A stretch of 64,000 nucleotides of DNA from Xanthomonas theicola (GTDB taxonomy: Bacteria > Pseudomonadota > Gammaproteobacteria > Xanthomonadales > Xanthomonadaceae). This document shows positions 51,810 to 60,998 of the stretch, piece after piece. The notes below the pieces were generated by a model that worked only from the letters and a program-made list of their open reading frames with translations, made no database searches and was not told where the DNA came from. How positions within the stretch are numbered: the first letter of the stretch is position 1; each line of letters opens with the position of its first letter. Made by a program: the position numbers and the translations under genes. Location: the NCBI RefSeq assembly GCF_014236795.1, contig NZ_CP049017.1:2458001-2522000 (forward strand), in the 5' to 3' direction.

Positions 51810-52035
51810 CAATCTTCTTGTCATTGAGGATTGGACCACTCCAAACCGGTGCGCTATTCGATCTCGGGGGGACCTCGCCCGGATGCAGCGCCGCGGCCAG
51901 CAGCAGGAGCGCGCCAAATCCGCACACCACCCGCTTGCCGGTCCTTGCGGATATGTCCCCCATCGCGCCTGCACACCGTGCGCCGCCTAGGCCGCCGACG
52001 CAGCGCTGGGCGCAGCGCTGCACTACACTGTGCCG
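51810..52035. other. Non-coding stretch between IS3 debris and DUF502 gene
   Basis: No supported gene. AATCTTCTTGTCATTGAGG at 51,810-51,830 could be an IS3 terminal region. The rest is GC-rich and probably contains the promoter of the DUF502 gene, not identifiable by eye. Confidence 0.35.
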
Positions 52036-52713
52036 ATGTCGCCCGATACCCCCGCTCCGCACCCGCGCCCGTCCCTGCAACGGCTGTTCTTCACCGGCCT
52101 GCTGACCCTGTTGCCGATCTGGCTGACCTGGGTCGTGGTCAAGTTCGTGTTCGTGCTGCTGTCGGGCATCAGCAGCCCGTGGGTGGTGCCGCTGTCGGCG
52201 CGCATCGCCGCCTCGTTCCCGCACGAACTGGGCTGGGCCACCGCGCTGTGGGTGCAGAACACCATCGCGCTGATCGCCACGCTGGCGGTGATCCTGCTGG
52301 TCGGCATCCTCAGCCGGCGCGTGGTCGGGCAGCGGCTGCTGCGCTGGTTCGAGGCGGTCATGCGCCGCATCCCGCTGGCCAGCGTGGTCTACGACAGCGC
52401 GCGCAAGCTGCTGGACATCCTGCAGACCCAGCCCGGCAGCACCCAGCGCGTGGTGCTGATCGACTTCCCGCACCGCGACATGAAATCGGTCGGCCTGGTG
52501 ACGCGGGTGATCAGGGAACAGGGCAGCGGCCGCGAACTGGCCGCAGTGTACGTGCCGACCACGCCAAACCCGACCTCGGGCTACCTGGAGATCGTGCCGG
52601 TGGAATTGCTGACCCCGACCGACTGGAGCGTGGACCAGGCGATGAGCTTCATCATCTCCGGCGGCGCGGTGGCGCCGGACAGCGTGCCGTTCACCCGCAC
52701 CATGGACCGCTGA
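52036..52713 (+). CDS. DUF502 family membrane protein
   Basis: The 225-residue product has two hydrophobic segments (FFTGLLTLLPIWLTWVVVKFVFVLLSG near 15-40 and NTIALIATLAVILLVGILS near 75-95). Conserved DUF502 motifs follow (RIPLASVVYDSARKLLDIL, VVLIDFPHRDMKSVGLVTR, VYVPTTPNPTSGYLEIVPV). Function unknown; plants have a COV-like relative. An ATG at 52036 is used, although a GTG two codons earlier is possible. It ends 10 bases before the next gene. Confidence 0.88.
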   Translation: MSPDTPAPHPRPSLQRLFFTGLLTLLPIWLTWVVVKFVFVLLSGISSPWVVPLSARIAASFPHELGWATALWVQNTIALIATLAVILLVGILSRRVVGQRLLRWFEAVMRRIPLASVVYDSARKLLDILQTQPGSTQRVVLIDFPHRDMKSVGLVTRVIREQGSGRELAAVYVPTTPNPTSGYLEIVPVELLTPTDWSVDQAMSFIISGGAVAPDSVPFTRTMDR

Positions 52714-52723
52714 GGGAAGGCCC

Positions 52724-53497
52724 ATGCGCAACGGCACGCTCGACGATCGCCCCGTTCGCCTGTTCATCGGCCTGGCCGCGTTCTTCTGCGTCAATGCCGC
52801 GCTGGCCGAATTCATCGGGGTCAAGATCTTCGCGCTGGAAGACACCCTCGGCATCGCGCCGCTGAACTGGAACCTGTTCGGCCAGAACGGCTCGATGAAC
52901 TTCACCGCCGGCACGCTGTTGTGGCCGCTGGTGTTCATCCTTACCGACACCATCAACGAGTTCTTCGGCCGCCGCGGGGTGCGCTTCATCTCCTGGCTGG
53001 CGGTGGCGCTGATCGGCTACGGTTTCCTGTTCGCGTTCGCCGCGATCGCGCTGGCGCCGGCCGGGTTCTGGGTCGGCGCGGCACAGGCGCAGGGCGTGCC
53101 GGACTACCAGGCCGCGTTCGCGGCGGTGTTCGGGCAAGGGCTGTGGACCATCGCCGGCTCGCTGGTGGCGTTCCTGGCCGGGCAGCTGATCGACGTGGCG
53201 GTGTTCCACCGCATCCGCAGCGCCACCGGCGAAAAGCACGTGTGGCTGCGCGCCACCGGCTCCACCGCGGTGTCGCAGCTGATCGACAGCTTCGTGGTCA
53301 TCTACATCGCCTTCGTGCTCGGCCCGCAGCACTGGCCGATCCCCCTGTTCCTGACGGTGAGCACGCTCAACTACCTCTGCAAAATGCTGCTGGCAGTGCT
53401 GCTGATCCCGCTGCTGTACCTGATGCGGCGGTTGATCACGCACTACCTGAGCCCCGCACGCGCCGCGCAACTGCGCCAGGAAGCCGCGGCCGACTGA
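52724..53497 (+). CDS. Queuosine precursor transporter (YhhQ/VUT family)
   Basis: Inner-membrane importer of queuosine precursors (preQ0/preQ1) by family. The 257 residues have six or so hydrophobic segments and the family pieces ILTDTINEFFGRRGVRFISW near 75 and FLAGQLIDVAVFHRIRSATG near 150. The C-terminal SQLIDSFVVIYIAF also fits. It is close behind the DUF502 gene and probably co-transcribed. Confidence 0.88.
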   Translation: MRNGTLDDRPVRLFIGLAAFFCVNAALAEFIGVKIFALEDTLGIAPLNWNLFGQNGSMNFTAGTLLWPLVFILTDTINEFFGRRGVRFISWLAVALIGYGFLFAFAAIALAPAGFWVGAAQAQGVPDYQAAFAAVFGQGLWTIAGSLVAFLAGQLIDVAVFHRIRSATGEKHVWLRATGSTAVSQLIDSFVVIYIAFVLGPQHWPIPLFLTVSTLNYLCKMLLAVLLIPLLYLMRRLITHYLSPARAAQLRQEAAAD

Positions 53498-53665
53498 GCC
53501 TGCGGGGAAACGCCGCAGACACCCGTCCGGCCCGGGCGCGCGTCGGCCGCGGGCGGCGGCGGTCATCGCGGCGCCGGCAGTTTCCTGACTGCGCGCCCGG
53601 CAATGGGTGGCCTCCACGGTGCGGATCGGGCAAGCTCCCGGGCTCGCTTGTCGTTGGAGCCTGCA

Positions 53666-55546
53666 ATGCCCTTCCGCTTTCCCCGCCTGCTGTCGCTCGC
53701 CATCGCCGCCGTCCTGAGCCTGTCGCTGGCCGCACCGGCGGACGCAGCCAAGAAGAAGAAGACCACCAAGCAGCAGACCGCGCAGACCCACGCCAAGACC
53801 AAGAAGGCCAGGAAGGCGCAGCCGGCACCGGCGCCGGTGGTGCACAGCAAGGCCGAACAGCTCAATCGCCTGTACGACGACTACTGGGAAGCGTCGCTGA
53901 AGCTGAACCCGCTGCAGGCCACGTTCCAGGGCGACAGCCGCTACAACGACCAGTTGCCGAACTTCCTGTCGGCCGCGTTCCGCCAGCAATCGCACGCGTT
54001 CACGGTGCAATGGCTGGGCAAGGCCGAAGCGATCGGCAACGACGGGCTCTCCGGGCAGGACCTGCTGAGCTACGAGATCTTCGTCGGCGACGCGCGCAAT
54101 GCGCTGGAGGCGGAGAAGTACCCGAGCTGGATGCAGCCGGTGAACCAGTTCTACAACGTCGGCAGCATCATGGTGATGCTCGGCTCGGGCACTGGCGCAC
54201 AGCCGTTCCACACGGTCAAGGACTACGACAACTGGTCGCGGCGCGCGCTCGGCATCCCCGCCCTGTTCGACCAGGCCATCGCCAACATGCGCCAAGGCAT
54301 GAAGGCCGGCGTGGTGCAGCCGCGTGCGCTGATGGAGAAGGTGCTGCCGCAGCTGGACGCGATCATCAAGCCAAGCGCCGAGGAAAGCCTGTTCTGGGGC
54401 CCGGTGCGCAACCTGCCCGCAGACATGCCGGAGACCGACAAACAGCGCATCGCCGCCGACTACAAGCGCATGATCGACTACCGGATCATGCCGGCCTACC
54501 GCGCGCTGCGCGGTTTCATCGCCACCGAATACCTGCCGGCCACGCGCAGCACCGCCGGCATCGGCGCGCTGCCAGGCGGCGACGCCTGGTACGCCTACAA
54601 CGTGCGCCAGAGCACCACCACCGACCTGAGCCCGGCGCAGATCCACCAGATCGGCCTGGACGAGGTCGCGCGCATCCAGGCGCAGATCCGGGGGGTGATG
54701 AAGCAGGTGAAGTTCCGCGGCTCAATGCCGAAGTTCTTCAAGTTCATGCAGACCGACAAGCGCTTCACCTTCAAGAGCCAGGACGCACTGCTGAGCTACT
54801 ACCGCGGCCTGGAGGCGCAGGTGGACGCGGCGGTGCCGCGCCTGTTCGCGCTGAAGCCGAAGGCGGCGTTCGAGATCCGCCCGGTGGAGCCGTACCGCGC
54901 ACAGTCGGCCGCCGACGGTTCGTACATGCGGCCCAGCGAGGACGGCGCGCGCCCGGGCATTTTCTACGTCAACACCTACGACCTGCCCAGCCGCAAGACC
55001 TGGGATGCGGAGGACCTGTACCTGCACGAGGCCATTCCCGGCCATCACTTCCAGCTCGGCCTGCAGCAGGAACTGAGCAACCTGCCCAAGTTCCGCCGTC
55101 TCGGCGGCGAGACCGCCTACATCGAAGGCTGGGGCCTGTACGCCGAATCGCTGGGCAAGGACCTGGGCCTGTACCAGAATCCGTACAACTACTTCGGCTA
55201 CCTGCAGAACGAGCTGTGGCGCGCGATCCGCCTGGTGGTGGATACCGGCCTGCACAGCAAGGGCTGGAGCCGGGAGCAGGCGATCGCCTACATGCTCGAG
55301 AACTCCGCCGCCAGCCGCACCGAGGCCGAGGCCGAGACCGAGCGCTACATGGCCATCCCCGGCCAGGCGCTGTCCTACAAGATCGGCGAGATGAAGATCC
55401 TGCAGCTGCGCGACTACGCGCGCGCGCAGCTCGGCGGCAAGTTCGACATCCGCGCGTTCCATGTCGAGGTCCTGAAGGACGGCTCGGTGCCGCTGGACGT
55501 GCTGCAGCACAAGATCGAGCGCTGGGTGGCGAGCAAGAAAGGCTGA
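53666..55546 (+). CDS. DUF885 family (putative zinc) peptidase, secreted
   Basis: The 626-residue product starts MPFRFPRLLSLAIAAVLSLS with a signal peptide cut after PADA. A short Lys/Thr/Gln-rich linker (KKKKTTKQQT) and the DUF885 domain follow. The motif YLHEAIPGHHFQLGLQQE near 450, with GETAYIEGWGLYAESLG further on, fits the HExxPGHH metal-site pattern of this family, which relates to M3/M32-like peptidases. Substrate unknown. The ATG at 53666 is chosen because it yields a signal peptide. Confidence 0.88.
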   Translation: MPFRFPRLLSLAIAAVLSLSLAAPADAAKKKKTTKQQTAQTHAKTKKARKAQPAPAPVVHSKAEQLNRLYDDYWEASLKLNPLQATFQGDSRYNDQLPNFLSAAFRQQSHAFTVQWLGKAEAIGNDGLSGQDLLSYEIFVGDARNALEAEKYPSWMQPVNQFYNVGSIMVMLGSGTGAQPFHTVKDYDNWSRRALGIPALFDQAIANMRQGMKAGVVQPRALMEKVLPQLDAIIKPSAEESLFWGPVRNLPADMPETDKQRIAADYKRMIDYRIMPAYRALRGFIATEYLPATRSTAGIGALPGGDAWYAYNVRQSTTTDLSPAQIHQIGLDEVARIQAQIRGVMKQVKFRGSMPKFFKFMQTDKRFTFKSQDALLSYYRGLEAQVDAAVPRLFALKPKAAFEIRPVEPYRAQSAADGSYMRPSEDGARPGIFYVNTYDLPSRKTWDAEDLYLHEAIPGHHFQLGLQQELSNLPKFRRLGGETAYIEGWGLYAESLGKDLGLYQNPYNYFGYLQNELWRAIRLVVDTGLHSKGWSREQAIAYMLENSAASRTEAEAETERYMAIPGQALSYKIGEMKILQLRDYARAQLGGKFDIRAFHVEVLKDGSVPLDVLQHKIERWVASKKG

Positions 55547-55582
55547 GCGCAACGGCGCTACACCCGTGGAAGGGGTTCTGGG

Positions 55583-55644
55583 TGGCCTCGGGCCATCAAT
55601 CCCGACGCCTTCCATAAAGCCTCGGGGCCGATGGCCCGAGGCCA
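55583..55644. repeat. Inverted repeat after the DUF885 gene
   Basis: TGGCCTCGGGCCAT (55,583-55,596) and ATGGCCCGAGGCCA (55,631-55,644) are perfect 14-base inverted repeats around a 34-base spacer. They lie 37 bases after the DUF885 stop. They could end transcription or be ends of a small mobile element. No poly-T follows. Confidence 0.6.
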
Positions 55645-55685
55645 TCCAGAGCCCTCCTGCGCGGCATTGCCGACGCGGAACCGGA

Positions 55686-55995
55686 TCAAACGGCGTGCGG
55701 CGCATCCAACGCCAGACGCTGCGCCAACAGCGCGATATCGCGCGGCGTGGTGCGGCAACAGCCGCCGATCAAGCGCGCACCGGCGCCGCGCCAGGCATCC
55801 AGACGATCGGCCACAGTGCAGGCAGCGGCAGCGCCGCCGTCCCAGCGCTTGCCGGCAGCGTCGTAGCGTTCGCCGGAATTGGGATACGCCAGCAGCGGCA
55901 GCGCGGTCAGCGCCCCAGCTGCCGCAGCGCTGCGGTGCACAGCGCCGGCGCGATGCAGTTGACGTCGAGCGCGACGACTTGCGGATGGCCGTCGA
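55686..55995 (-). pseudogene. 3' fragment of a homocysteine S-methyltransferase gene
   Basis: The minus strand reads HPQVVALDVNCIAPAL, shifts frame near 55,912, then LTALPLLAYPNSGERYDAAG and RLIGGCCRTTPRDIALLAQRL. The GGCC zinc motif is the end of MmuM-type enzymes. The first two thirds of the gene are absent, and the fragment joins sequence of a different family at about 56,000. Confidence 0.82.
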
Positions 55996-56009
55996 GCAAG
56001 GCCAGCCGC

Positions 56010-56191
56010 CCGGAAGCCTGCGGCCTGCGCCACCTGGCGTTGCGCGTGGACGACCTGGACGCCGCCGTCGCCCACCTGAGGCGCACGGCGTGGCGACCGA
56101 GCCGATCCGCCTCGACGAATGCACCCGGCGCCGTTTCACCTTCTTCGCCGACCCGGACGCGCTGCCGCTGGAACTTTACCAGACCGGCTGA
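56010..56191 (+). pseudogene. 3' fragment of a VOC/glyoxalase-family gene
   Basis: The plus strand reads CGLRHLALRVDDLDAAVAHL, shifts one frame, then VATEPIRLDECTRRRFTFF and ADPDALPLELYQTG, the C-terminal beta-alpha-beta-beta-beta unit of a glyoxalase-fold (GloA2-like) protein. The N-terminal module is missing. It faces the mmuM remnant; together they mark a deletion join. Confidence 0.78.
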
Positions 56192-56439
56192 GCGGGACCA
56201 TGCCCGCGCAGGTCCGACTGGACTTCCTATCCCTGTGCAGTCGCATCTGCCGCCGCGCAGAAGGCGGCCAGGAGCGCAACAGCTATGCAGCTTCAGCCGC
56301 GTTGCGACCGCCCAACCCGGCGCCGGCGACTGCTGAACCGCCGGCGGCCAGCGATTCCCAGCACCATACGCTTGGGTATACAGTCGGCCTCAGGCCGGCA
56401 TCGCGCCGACCGCACTGCACACACCCTGGGAGGGGACAT

Positions 56440-56892
56440 ATGCGCACCATCTTCAAGACCGTGATGCTGGCCCTGCCGCTGAGCGTGGCCGCGTTCGTCG
56501 CGCAGGCGGCCGACACCTCGCCGGTCGGCCGCTGGCAAACCATCGATGACGAGACCGGCAAGCCCAAGTCCATCGTGCAGATCGAGCAGGCCGGCAACGG
56601 CACGCTCAGCGGCAAGGTGATCGAGATCCTGCAATCGGACAAGGGCCCCAACCCGCTGTGCGAGAAGTGCGACGGCACACAGCAGGGCAAGCCGATCAAG
56701 GGCATGACCATCCTGTGGGGGCTGAAGCCGGACGGGACCGCAGTGTGGAGCGACGGCTCGGTGCTGGATCCGGCCAAGGGCAAGACCTACAAGGCCAAGG
56801 TGACCCTCACCGACGGCGGCAAGAAGCTGCAGATGCGCGGCTACATCGGCATCGAGGCGCTGGGGCGGACGCAGACGTGGATCAGGGAGTAG
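56440..56892 (+). CDS. DUF2147 secreted protein
   Basis: The 150 residues begin MRTIFKTVMLALPLSVAAF with a signal peptide cut near VAQAAD. The DUF2147 domain follows: SPVGRWQTIDDETGKPKSIVQI, the conserved GxNPLCEKCDG-type segment, and GMTILWGLKPDG. The family is periplasmic with unknown role, often near stress or metal genes. AGGGG stands just upstream of the ATG at 56440. Confidence 0.9.
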   Translation: MRTIFKTVMLALPLSVAAFVAQAADTSPVGRWQTIDDETGKPKSIVQIEQAGNGTLSGKVIEILQSDKGPNPLCEKCDGTQQGKPIKGMTILWGLKPDGTAVWSDGSVLDPAKGKTYKAKVTLTDGGKKLQMRGYIGIEALGRTQTWIRE

Positions 56893-56960
56893 TGGAGTCG
56901 GGACTGGGGACCCGGAACAGCCGGCTGAAGCAGGCGTTGGCGACAACGCTTGCTTCCAAA

Positions 56961-56994
56961 GTCAGGAAAGGCGCCGCGAGGCGCCTTTCCTGAC
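56961..56994. terminator. Hairpin between the DUF2147 gene and metG
   Basis: A perfect 15-bp stem (GTCAGGAAAGGCGCC / GGCGCCTTTCCTGAC) with a GCGA loop lies about 70 bases after the DUF2147 stop. It is nested inside a second palindrome (GTGGAGTCGGGA ... TCCCGACTCCAC, about 56,893-57,007). It is a plausible terminator for the upstream gene, although there is no T-run. Confidence 0.65.
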
Positions 56995-57048
56995 TCCCGA
57001 CTCCACGACTAATGCGATAATCGCGATCCCCCTGGATCGCCGTTCCCC

Positions 57049-59118
57049 ATGACCCGCACCGCACTCGTCACCACCGCCCTGCCCTACGCCAACGGCCCGC
57101 TGCACCTGGGCCACCTGGTCGGCTATATCCAGGCCGACATCTGGGTGCGCGCGCGGCGGCTGCGCGGCGACCGCACCTGGTTCGTGTGCGCCGACGATAC
57201 CCATGGCACGCCGATCATGCTCGCCGCGGAGAAGGCCGGGGTCACCCCGGAGCACTTCATCGCCCACATCCAGGCCAGCCACGAGCGCGATTTCGCCGCC
57301 TTCGGGGTGGCCTTCGACCATTATGACTCGACCAACTCGGCCGCCAACCGCGCGCTGACCGAGGCGTTCTACGCCAAACTCGACGCCGACGGCCACATCG
57401 CGCGGCGCTCGGTGGCGCAGTTCTACGATCCGGCCAAGGGCATGTTCCTGCCCGACCGCTACATCAAGGGCATCTGTCCCAACTGCGGCAGCGCCGACCA
57501 GTACGGCGACAACTGCGAGGTGTGCGGCGCCACCTACGCACCGACCGAGCTGAAGGAGCCGACGTCGGTGATCTCCGGCGCCACCCCGGAACTGCGCGAC
57601 TCGGAGCACTTCTTCTTCGAAGTGGGGCGTTTCGACGGCTTCCTGCGGCAGTGGCTGGCCGGCGACGTGGCGCTGCCCGGGGTCAAGGCCAAGCTGTTGG
57701 AGTGGCTGGACAGCGAGGGCGGGTTGCGCGCCTGGGACATCTCGCGCGATGCGCCGTACTTCGGCTTCGAGATCCCCGGCCAGCCGGGCAAGTATTTCTA
57801 CGTGTGGCTGGACGCGCCGATCGGCTACCTGAGCAGCTTCCAGACGCTGTGCGCTAGCCTGGGCGAAGCGTTCGAACCGCATCTGGCCGCCGGCACCGAC
57901 ACCGAGCTGCACCATTTCATCGGCAAGGACATCGTCAACTTCCACGGCCTGTTCTGGCCGGCGGTGCTGCACGGCACCGGCCACCGCGCGCCGACCCGGC
58001 TGCACGTCAACGGCTACCTGATGGTCGACGGCGCCAAGATGTCCAAGTCGCGCGGCACCTTCGTGATGGCGCGCACCTATCTCGACGTGGGCCTGGAGCC
58101 GGAAGCGCTGCGCTACTACTTCGCCGCCAAGTCCTCCGGCGGGGTCGACGATCTGGACTTGAACCTGGGCGACTTCGTGGCGCGGGTCAATGCCGACCTG
58201 GTCGGCAAGTTCGTCAACCTGGCCAGCCGCTGCGCCGGTTTCATCGACAAGCGCTTCGGCGGCCGGCTCGCCGACGCGCTGCCGGACCCGGCGCAGTACG
58301 CGCGCTTCGTCGCGGCGTTGGCGCCGATCCGCGAGGCCTATGAGCGCAACGACGCGGCCAGCGCCATCCGCCAGACCATGCTCCTGGCCGACGAGGCCAA
58401 CAAGTACATCGATGCGCACAAGCCGTGGGCGATCGCCAAGCAGGACGGTGCCGATGCGCCGCTGCAGGCGGTGTGCACGCAAGGCCTCAACCTGTTCCGG
58501 GTGCTGGCCGGCGCGCTGAAGCCGGTGCTGCCGCGCACCAGCGCCGAGGCCGAGGCGTTCCTGTCCGCGCCGCTGGCGGCCTGGGACGACCTCGACGCGC
58601 CGCTGCTGGCGCACGTCGTCCAGTCCTACACCCCCCTGTTCACCCGAATCGACCCCAAACTGATCGACGCCATGACCGACGCTTCCAAGGACACCCTCGC
58701 CCCCACGCCCGCCGCCAAGCCGGCGCCGGCCAAGACCGACACGAAGACGGCTGCCGCCACTGCTCAATCCCCACTCCCGAATCCCGGCGTCGTCGGCATC
58801 GACGATTTCGCCAGGCTCGATCTGCGCATCGGCAAGGTGCTGGCGTGCGAATTCGTCGAGGGCTCGGACAAGCTGCTGCGCTTCGAACTGGACGCCGGCG
58901 AACTGGGCAGGCGACAGATCTTCTCCGGCATCCGCGGCAGCTACGCCGAGCCGGAGAAGCTGGTCGGCCGCAACGTGGTGTTCATCGCCAACCTGGCGCC
59001 GCGCAAGATGCGTTTCGGCCTTAGCGAAGGCATGATCCTGTCGGCCGGCTTCGACGGCGGCGCGCTGGCGCTGCTCGACGCCGACGGCGGCGCACAGCCA
59101 GGCATGCCGGTGCGCTGA
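57049..59118 (+). CDS. metG: Methionyl-tRNA synthetase
   Basis: Charges tRNA-Met. The 689 residues contain the HIGH-type motif ANGPLHLGHLVGY near 15, the zinc knuckle CPNCGSADQYGDNCEVCGA near 146 (four Cys) and KMSKS within VDGAKMSKSRGTF near 330. After a Lys/Ala/Pro-rich linker near 555-580, the C-terminal dimerisation and tRNA-binding (EMAPII-like) domain starts at DLRIGKVLACEFVEGSDKLL. Full length. Confidence 0.98.
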   Translation: MTRTALVTTALPYANGPLHLGHLVGYIQADIWVRARRLRGDRTWFVCADDTHGTPIMLAAEKAGVTPEHFIAHIQASHERDFAAFGVAFDHYDSTNSAANRALTEAFYAKLDADGHIARRSVAQFYDPAKGMFLPDRYIKGICPNCGSADQYGDNCEVCGATYAPTELKEPTSVISGATPELRDSEHFFFEVGRFDGFLRQWLAGDVALPGVKAKLLEWLDSEGGLRAWDISRDAPYFGFEIPGQPGKYFYVWLDAPIGYLSSFQTLCASLGEAFEPHLAAGTDTELHHFIGKDIVNFHGLFWPAVLHGTGHRAPTRLHVNGYLMVDGAKMSKSRGTFVMARTYLDVGLEPEALRYYFAAKSSGGVDDLDLNLGDFVARVNADLVGKFVNLASRCAGFIDKRFGGRLADALPDPAQYARFVAALAPIREAYERNDAASAIRQTMLLADEANKYIDAHKPWAIAKQDGADAPLQAVCTQGLNLFRVLAGALKPVLPRTSAEAEAFLSAPLAAWDDLDAPLLAHVVQSYTPLFTRIDPKLIDAMTDASKDTLAPTPAAKPAPAKTDTKTAAATAQSPLPNPGVVGIDDFARLDLRIGKVLACEFVEGSDKLLRFELDAGELGRRQIFSGIRGSYAEPEKLVGRNVVFIANLAPRKMRFGLSEGMILSAGFDGGALALLDADGGAQPGMPVR

Positions 59119-59206
59119 AGGCCGGGAATCGGGAGTCGGGATTGGGGAGTGGTTGCAGGGGTTCCCTTGCTCGATCCGCTCCATGGCCTGCCTGTGTGAA
59201 TCCCCA

Positions 59207-59809
59207 ATGCCCCATCCCGGCTCCCTGGCCCTGTTCGACTTCGACCATACGGTCACCACCGGCGACAGCTATTCGCGCTTCCTGCGACGCGTCGCCACGC
59301 CGCAGCAGCTGGCGCGGGCGAAGTGGTCGGTGGGAGCGTGGCTGGCCGGGTACCGGCTGGGTTTGGTCCCGGCGCGGGCGATCCGGCGGCGGGTCACGCA
59401 CGTGGCGTTCGCCGGGCGCGCGGCCGCGGAGATCGCCGCGCAGGCAGATGCCTATGCGCGCCAGGTGCTGCCGACGCTGCTGCGGCCCGAGATGATGCAG
59501 CGCATCGCCTGGCACCATGCGCAAGGCCACCGCATCGCGCTCGTGTCCGGATCGCTGGACCTGTATCTGCAGCCCTGGTGCGACGAACACGGGCTGGAGC
59601 TGATCTGCAACCGGCTCGAGCAGCGAGCCGGGCGCCTGACCGGCCGCTACGCCGACGGCGACTGCGGCCCGCACAAGGCGCGGCTGGTCCGCGCGCGCTA
59701 CGATGTGGCGGCCTATCCGCGTGTCTACGCCTATGGCGACAGCCGCGAAGACCGGCCGATGCTGGCGCTGGCCCACGAACGCTGGTACCGCGGACGCCGC
59801 GTCGCCTGA
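59207..59809 (+). CDS. HAD-superfamily phosphatase, subfamily IB (PSPase-like)
   Basis: The 200 residues begin MPHPGSLALFDFDHTVTTGD with the DxDxT nucleophile motif, followed by HRIALVSGSLDLYLQPWCDEHG (motif II) and YAYGDSREDRPMLALA (motif III). It belongs to the IB group that includes SerB-like and CicA-type phosphatases; the substrate is unknown. The ATG at 59207 is used because an upstream frame opening at 59153 is unconserved. Confidence 0.88.
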   Translation: MPHPGSLALFDFDHTVTTGDSYSRFLRRVATPQQLARAKWSVGAWLAGYRLGLVPARAIRRRVTHVAFAGRAAAEIAAQADAYARQVLPTLLRPEMMQRIAWHHAQGHRIALVSGSLDLYLQPWCDEHGLELICNRLEQRAGRLTGRYADGDCGPHKARLVRARYDVAAYPRVYAYGDSREDRPMLALAHERWYRGRRVA

Positions 59810-59870
59810 GCCGGCGACGCTGGACGCCGTAGCGACCGCGCACGCGGTGCGACCCCCACCCACAACGAAT

Positions 59871-60383
59871 ATGACCGCCATGCCCCACGCACCGCCTTCC
59901 GCCCCGCCAGCGCACGCGCCGCGGCCCCGCGACCGCAGCGCCGCCATCGCCTTGTCGATCGTGGCGGTGTTGCTGATCGCCTGCGCCGGGGCCGGCGTGG
60001 GCCTCTGGCGTATGTACGACAACAACGTCAAGCACAGCGACGACGCCTCGGTCGCCACGCCGCAGGCGATGGCCGGCAGCGTGCCGCATGCGCGGGACGG
60101 AATCGTCGTGGTCGCCCGCTTCAAGCTGGACGACCTGGCTGCGATCCGCGTTGGGCAGGCGGCGCGGGTCAGGCTGCAGGGAGCGCCGGGGCAGGTATGG
60201 CCCGGCCGCGTCCAGGCGGTCGGCGCCGAGCACGGGCAGGATACCGGCAGCGCCGGCAACGTCGTGGGGGTCGTGCAGCGCCGGCCCGTGCGCATCGCCG
60301 TCGATGCCCCACCCAGGCAGCGCGCCCTGTTCCGGCCTGGCGTGGCGGCGCGGGTGGAGATCGATATCCGTTCCGGGCCCTGA
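59871..60383 (+). CDS. Shortened HlyD/EmrA-like membrane fusion protein
   Basis: The 170 residues have an N-terminal membrane anchor (AAIALSIVAVLLIACAGAGVGLW) followed at once by the end of an HlyD-type beta-barrel (VVARFKLDDLAAIRVGQAARVRLQGAPGQVWPGRVQAVG). A normal family member has lipoyl half-domains and a coiled-coil hairpin (about 150 residues) in between. Those are absent, and the reading frame is intact. It looks like an internal deletion, so it may be non-functional. No partner transporter is adjacent. Confidence 0.7.
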   Translation: MTAMPHAPPSAPPAHAPRPRDRSAAIALSIVAVLLIACAGAGVGLWRMYDNNVKHSDDASVATPQAMAGSVPHARDGIVVVARFKLDDLAAIRVGQAARVRLQGAPGQVWPGRVQAVGAEHGQDTGSAGNVVGVVQRRPVRIAVDAPPRQRALFRPGVAARVEIDIRSGP

Positions 60384-60581
60384 TCGAGCGGCGGCCCGAC
60401 CGATCCGCCCCCTGGGGCCGCGCCATCCCTCCCCGCACCGCCTGCGGCGAGGCCAGCCGATCCGCGCGCTACAATGGCGCCTGTCCCGACACGCGCCGTT
60501 GCCAGGCCGGCGGCGGCCGCTGACGGCCGCTGCCCGTCCACAGCACTCCGTCGCGCACGCGTCGGGCACGCCAACGCCGCC

Positions 60582-60998
60582 ATGAAGCCCGCCCCCGCCA
60601 TGCTGCTCGAACGCCTCGATCGCCTGCTGCCGCAGACCCAGTGCGGCCAGTGCGGCTTCGATGGCTGCCGCCCGTACGCCGAGGCGATGGCGCAAGGCGC
60701 GGCGCAGGTGGACCGCTGCCCGCCCGGCGGCGATGCCGGCGCGCGGGCGTTGGCGCGCGTGCTCGGCATCGCGCCGCAACCCTACGACCGCAACCGCGGC
60801 ACGCACAAGCCGCCGCAGCTGGCGTTCGTGATCGAGGCCGACTGCATCGGCTGCACCAAATGCATCCAGGTCTGCCCGGTGGATGCCATCGTCGGCGGCG
60901 CCAAGTACATGCACACGGTCCTGGCGCCGCTATGCACCGGCTGCGAACTGTGCGTGCCGGCCTGCCCGGTGGATTGCATCGCGCTGCGTCCCGCCTAG
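60582..60998 (+). CDS. rnfB: RnfB-type ferredoxin (electron transport complex subunit B), orphan
   Basis: The 138-residue iron-sulfur protein has an N-terminal Fe-S motif of the RnfB kind (LPQTQCGQCGFDGCRPYAEAM, with a further Cys in DRCPPGG). Two C-terminal 4Fe-4S motifs follow (CIGCTKCIQVCP and CTGCELCVPACP). The hydrophobic membrane anchor of canonical RnfB is missing, and no rnfA, C, D, G or E lies near. It is probably soluble; its electron partner is not evident. Confidence 0.88.
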   Translation: MKPAPAMLLERLDRLLPQTQCGQCGFDGCRPYAEAMAQGAAQVDRCPPGGDAGARALARVLGIAPQPYDRNRGTHKPPQLAFVIEADCIGCTKCIQVCPVDAIVGGAKYMHTVLAPLCTGCELCVPACPVDCIALRPA

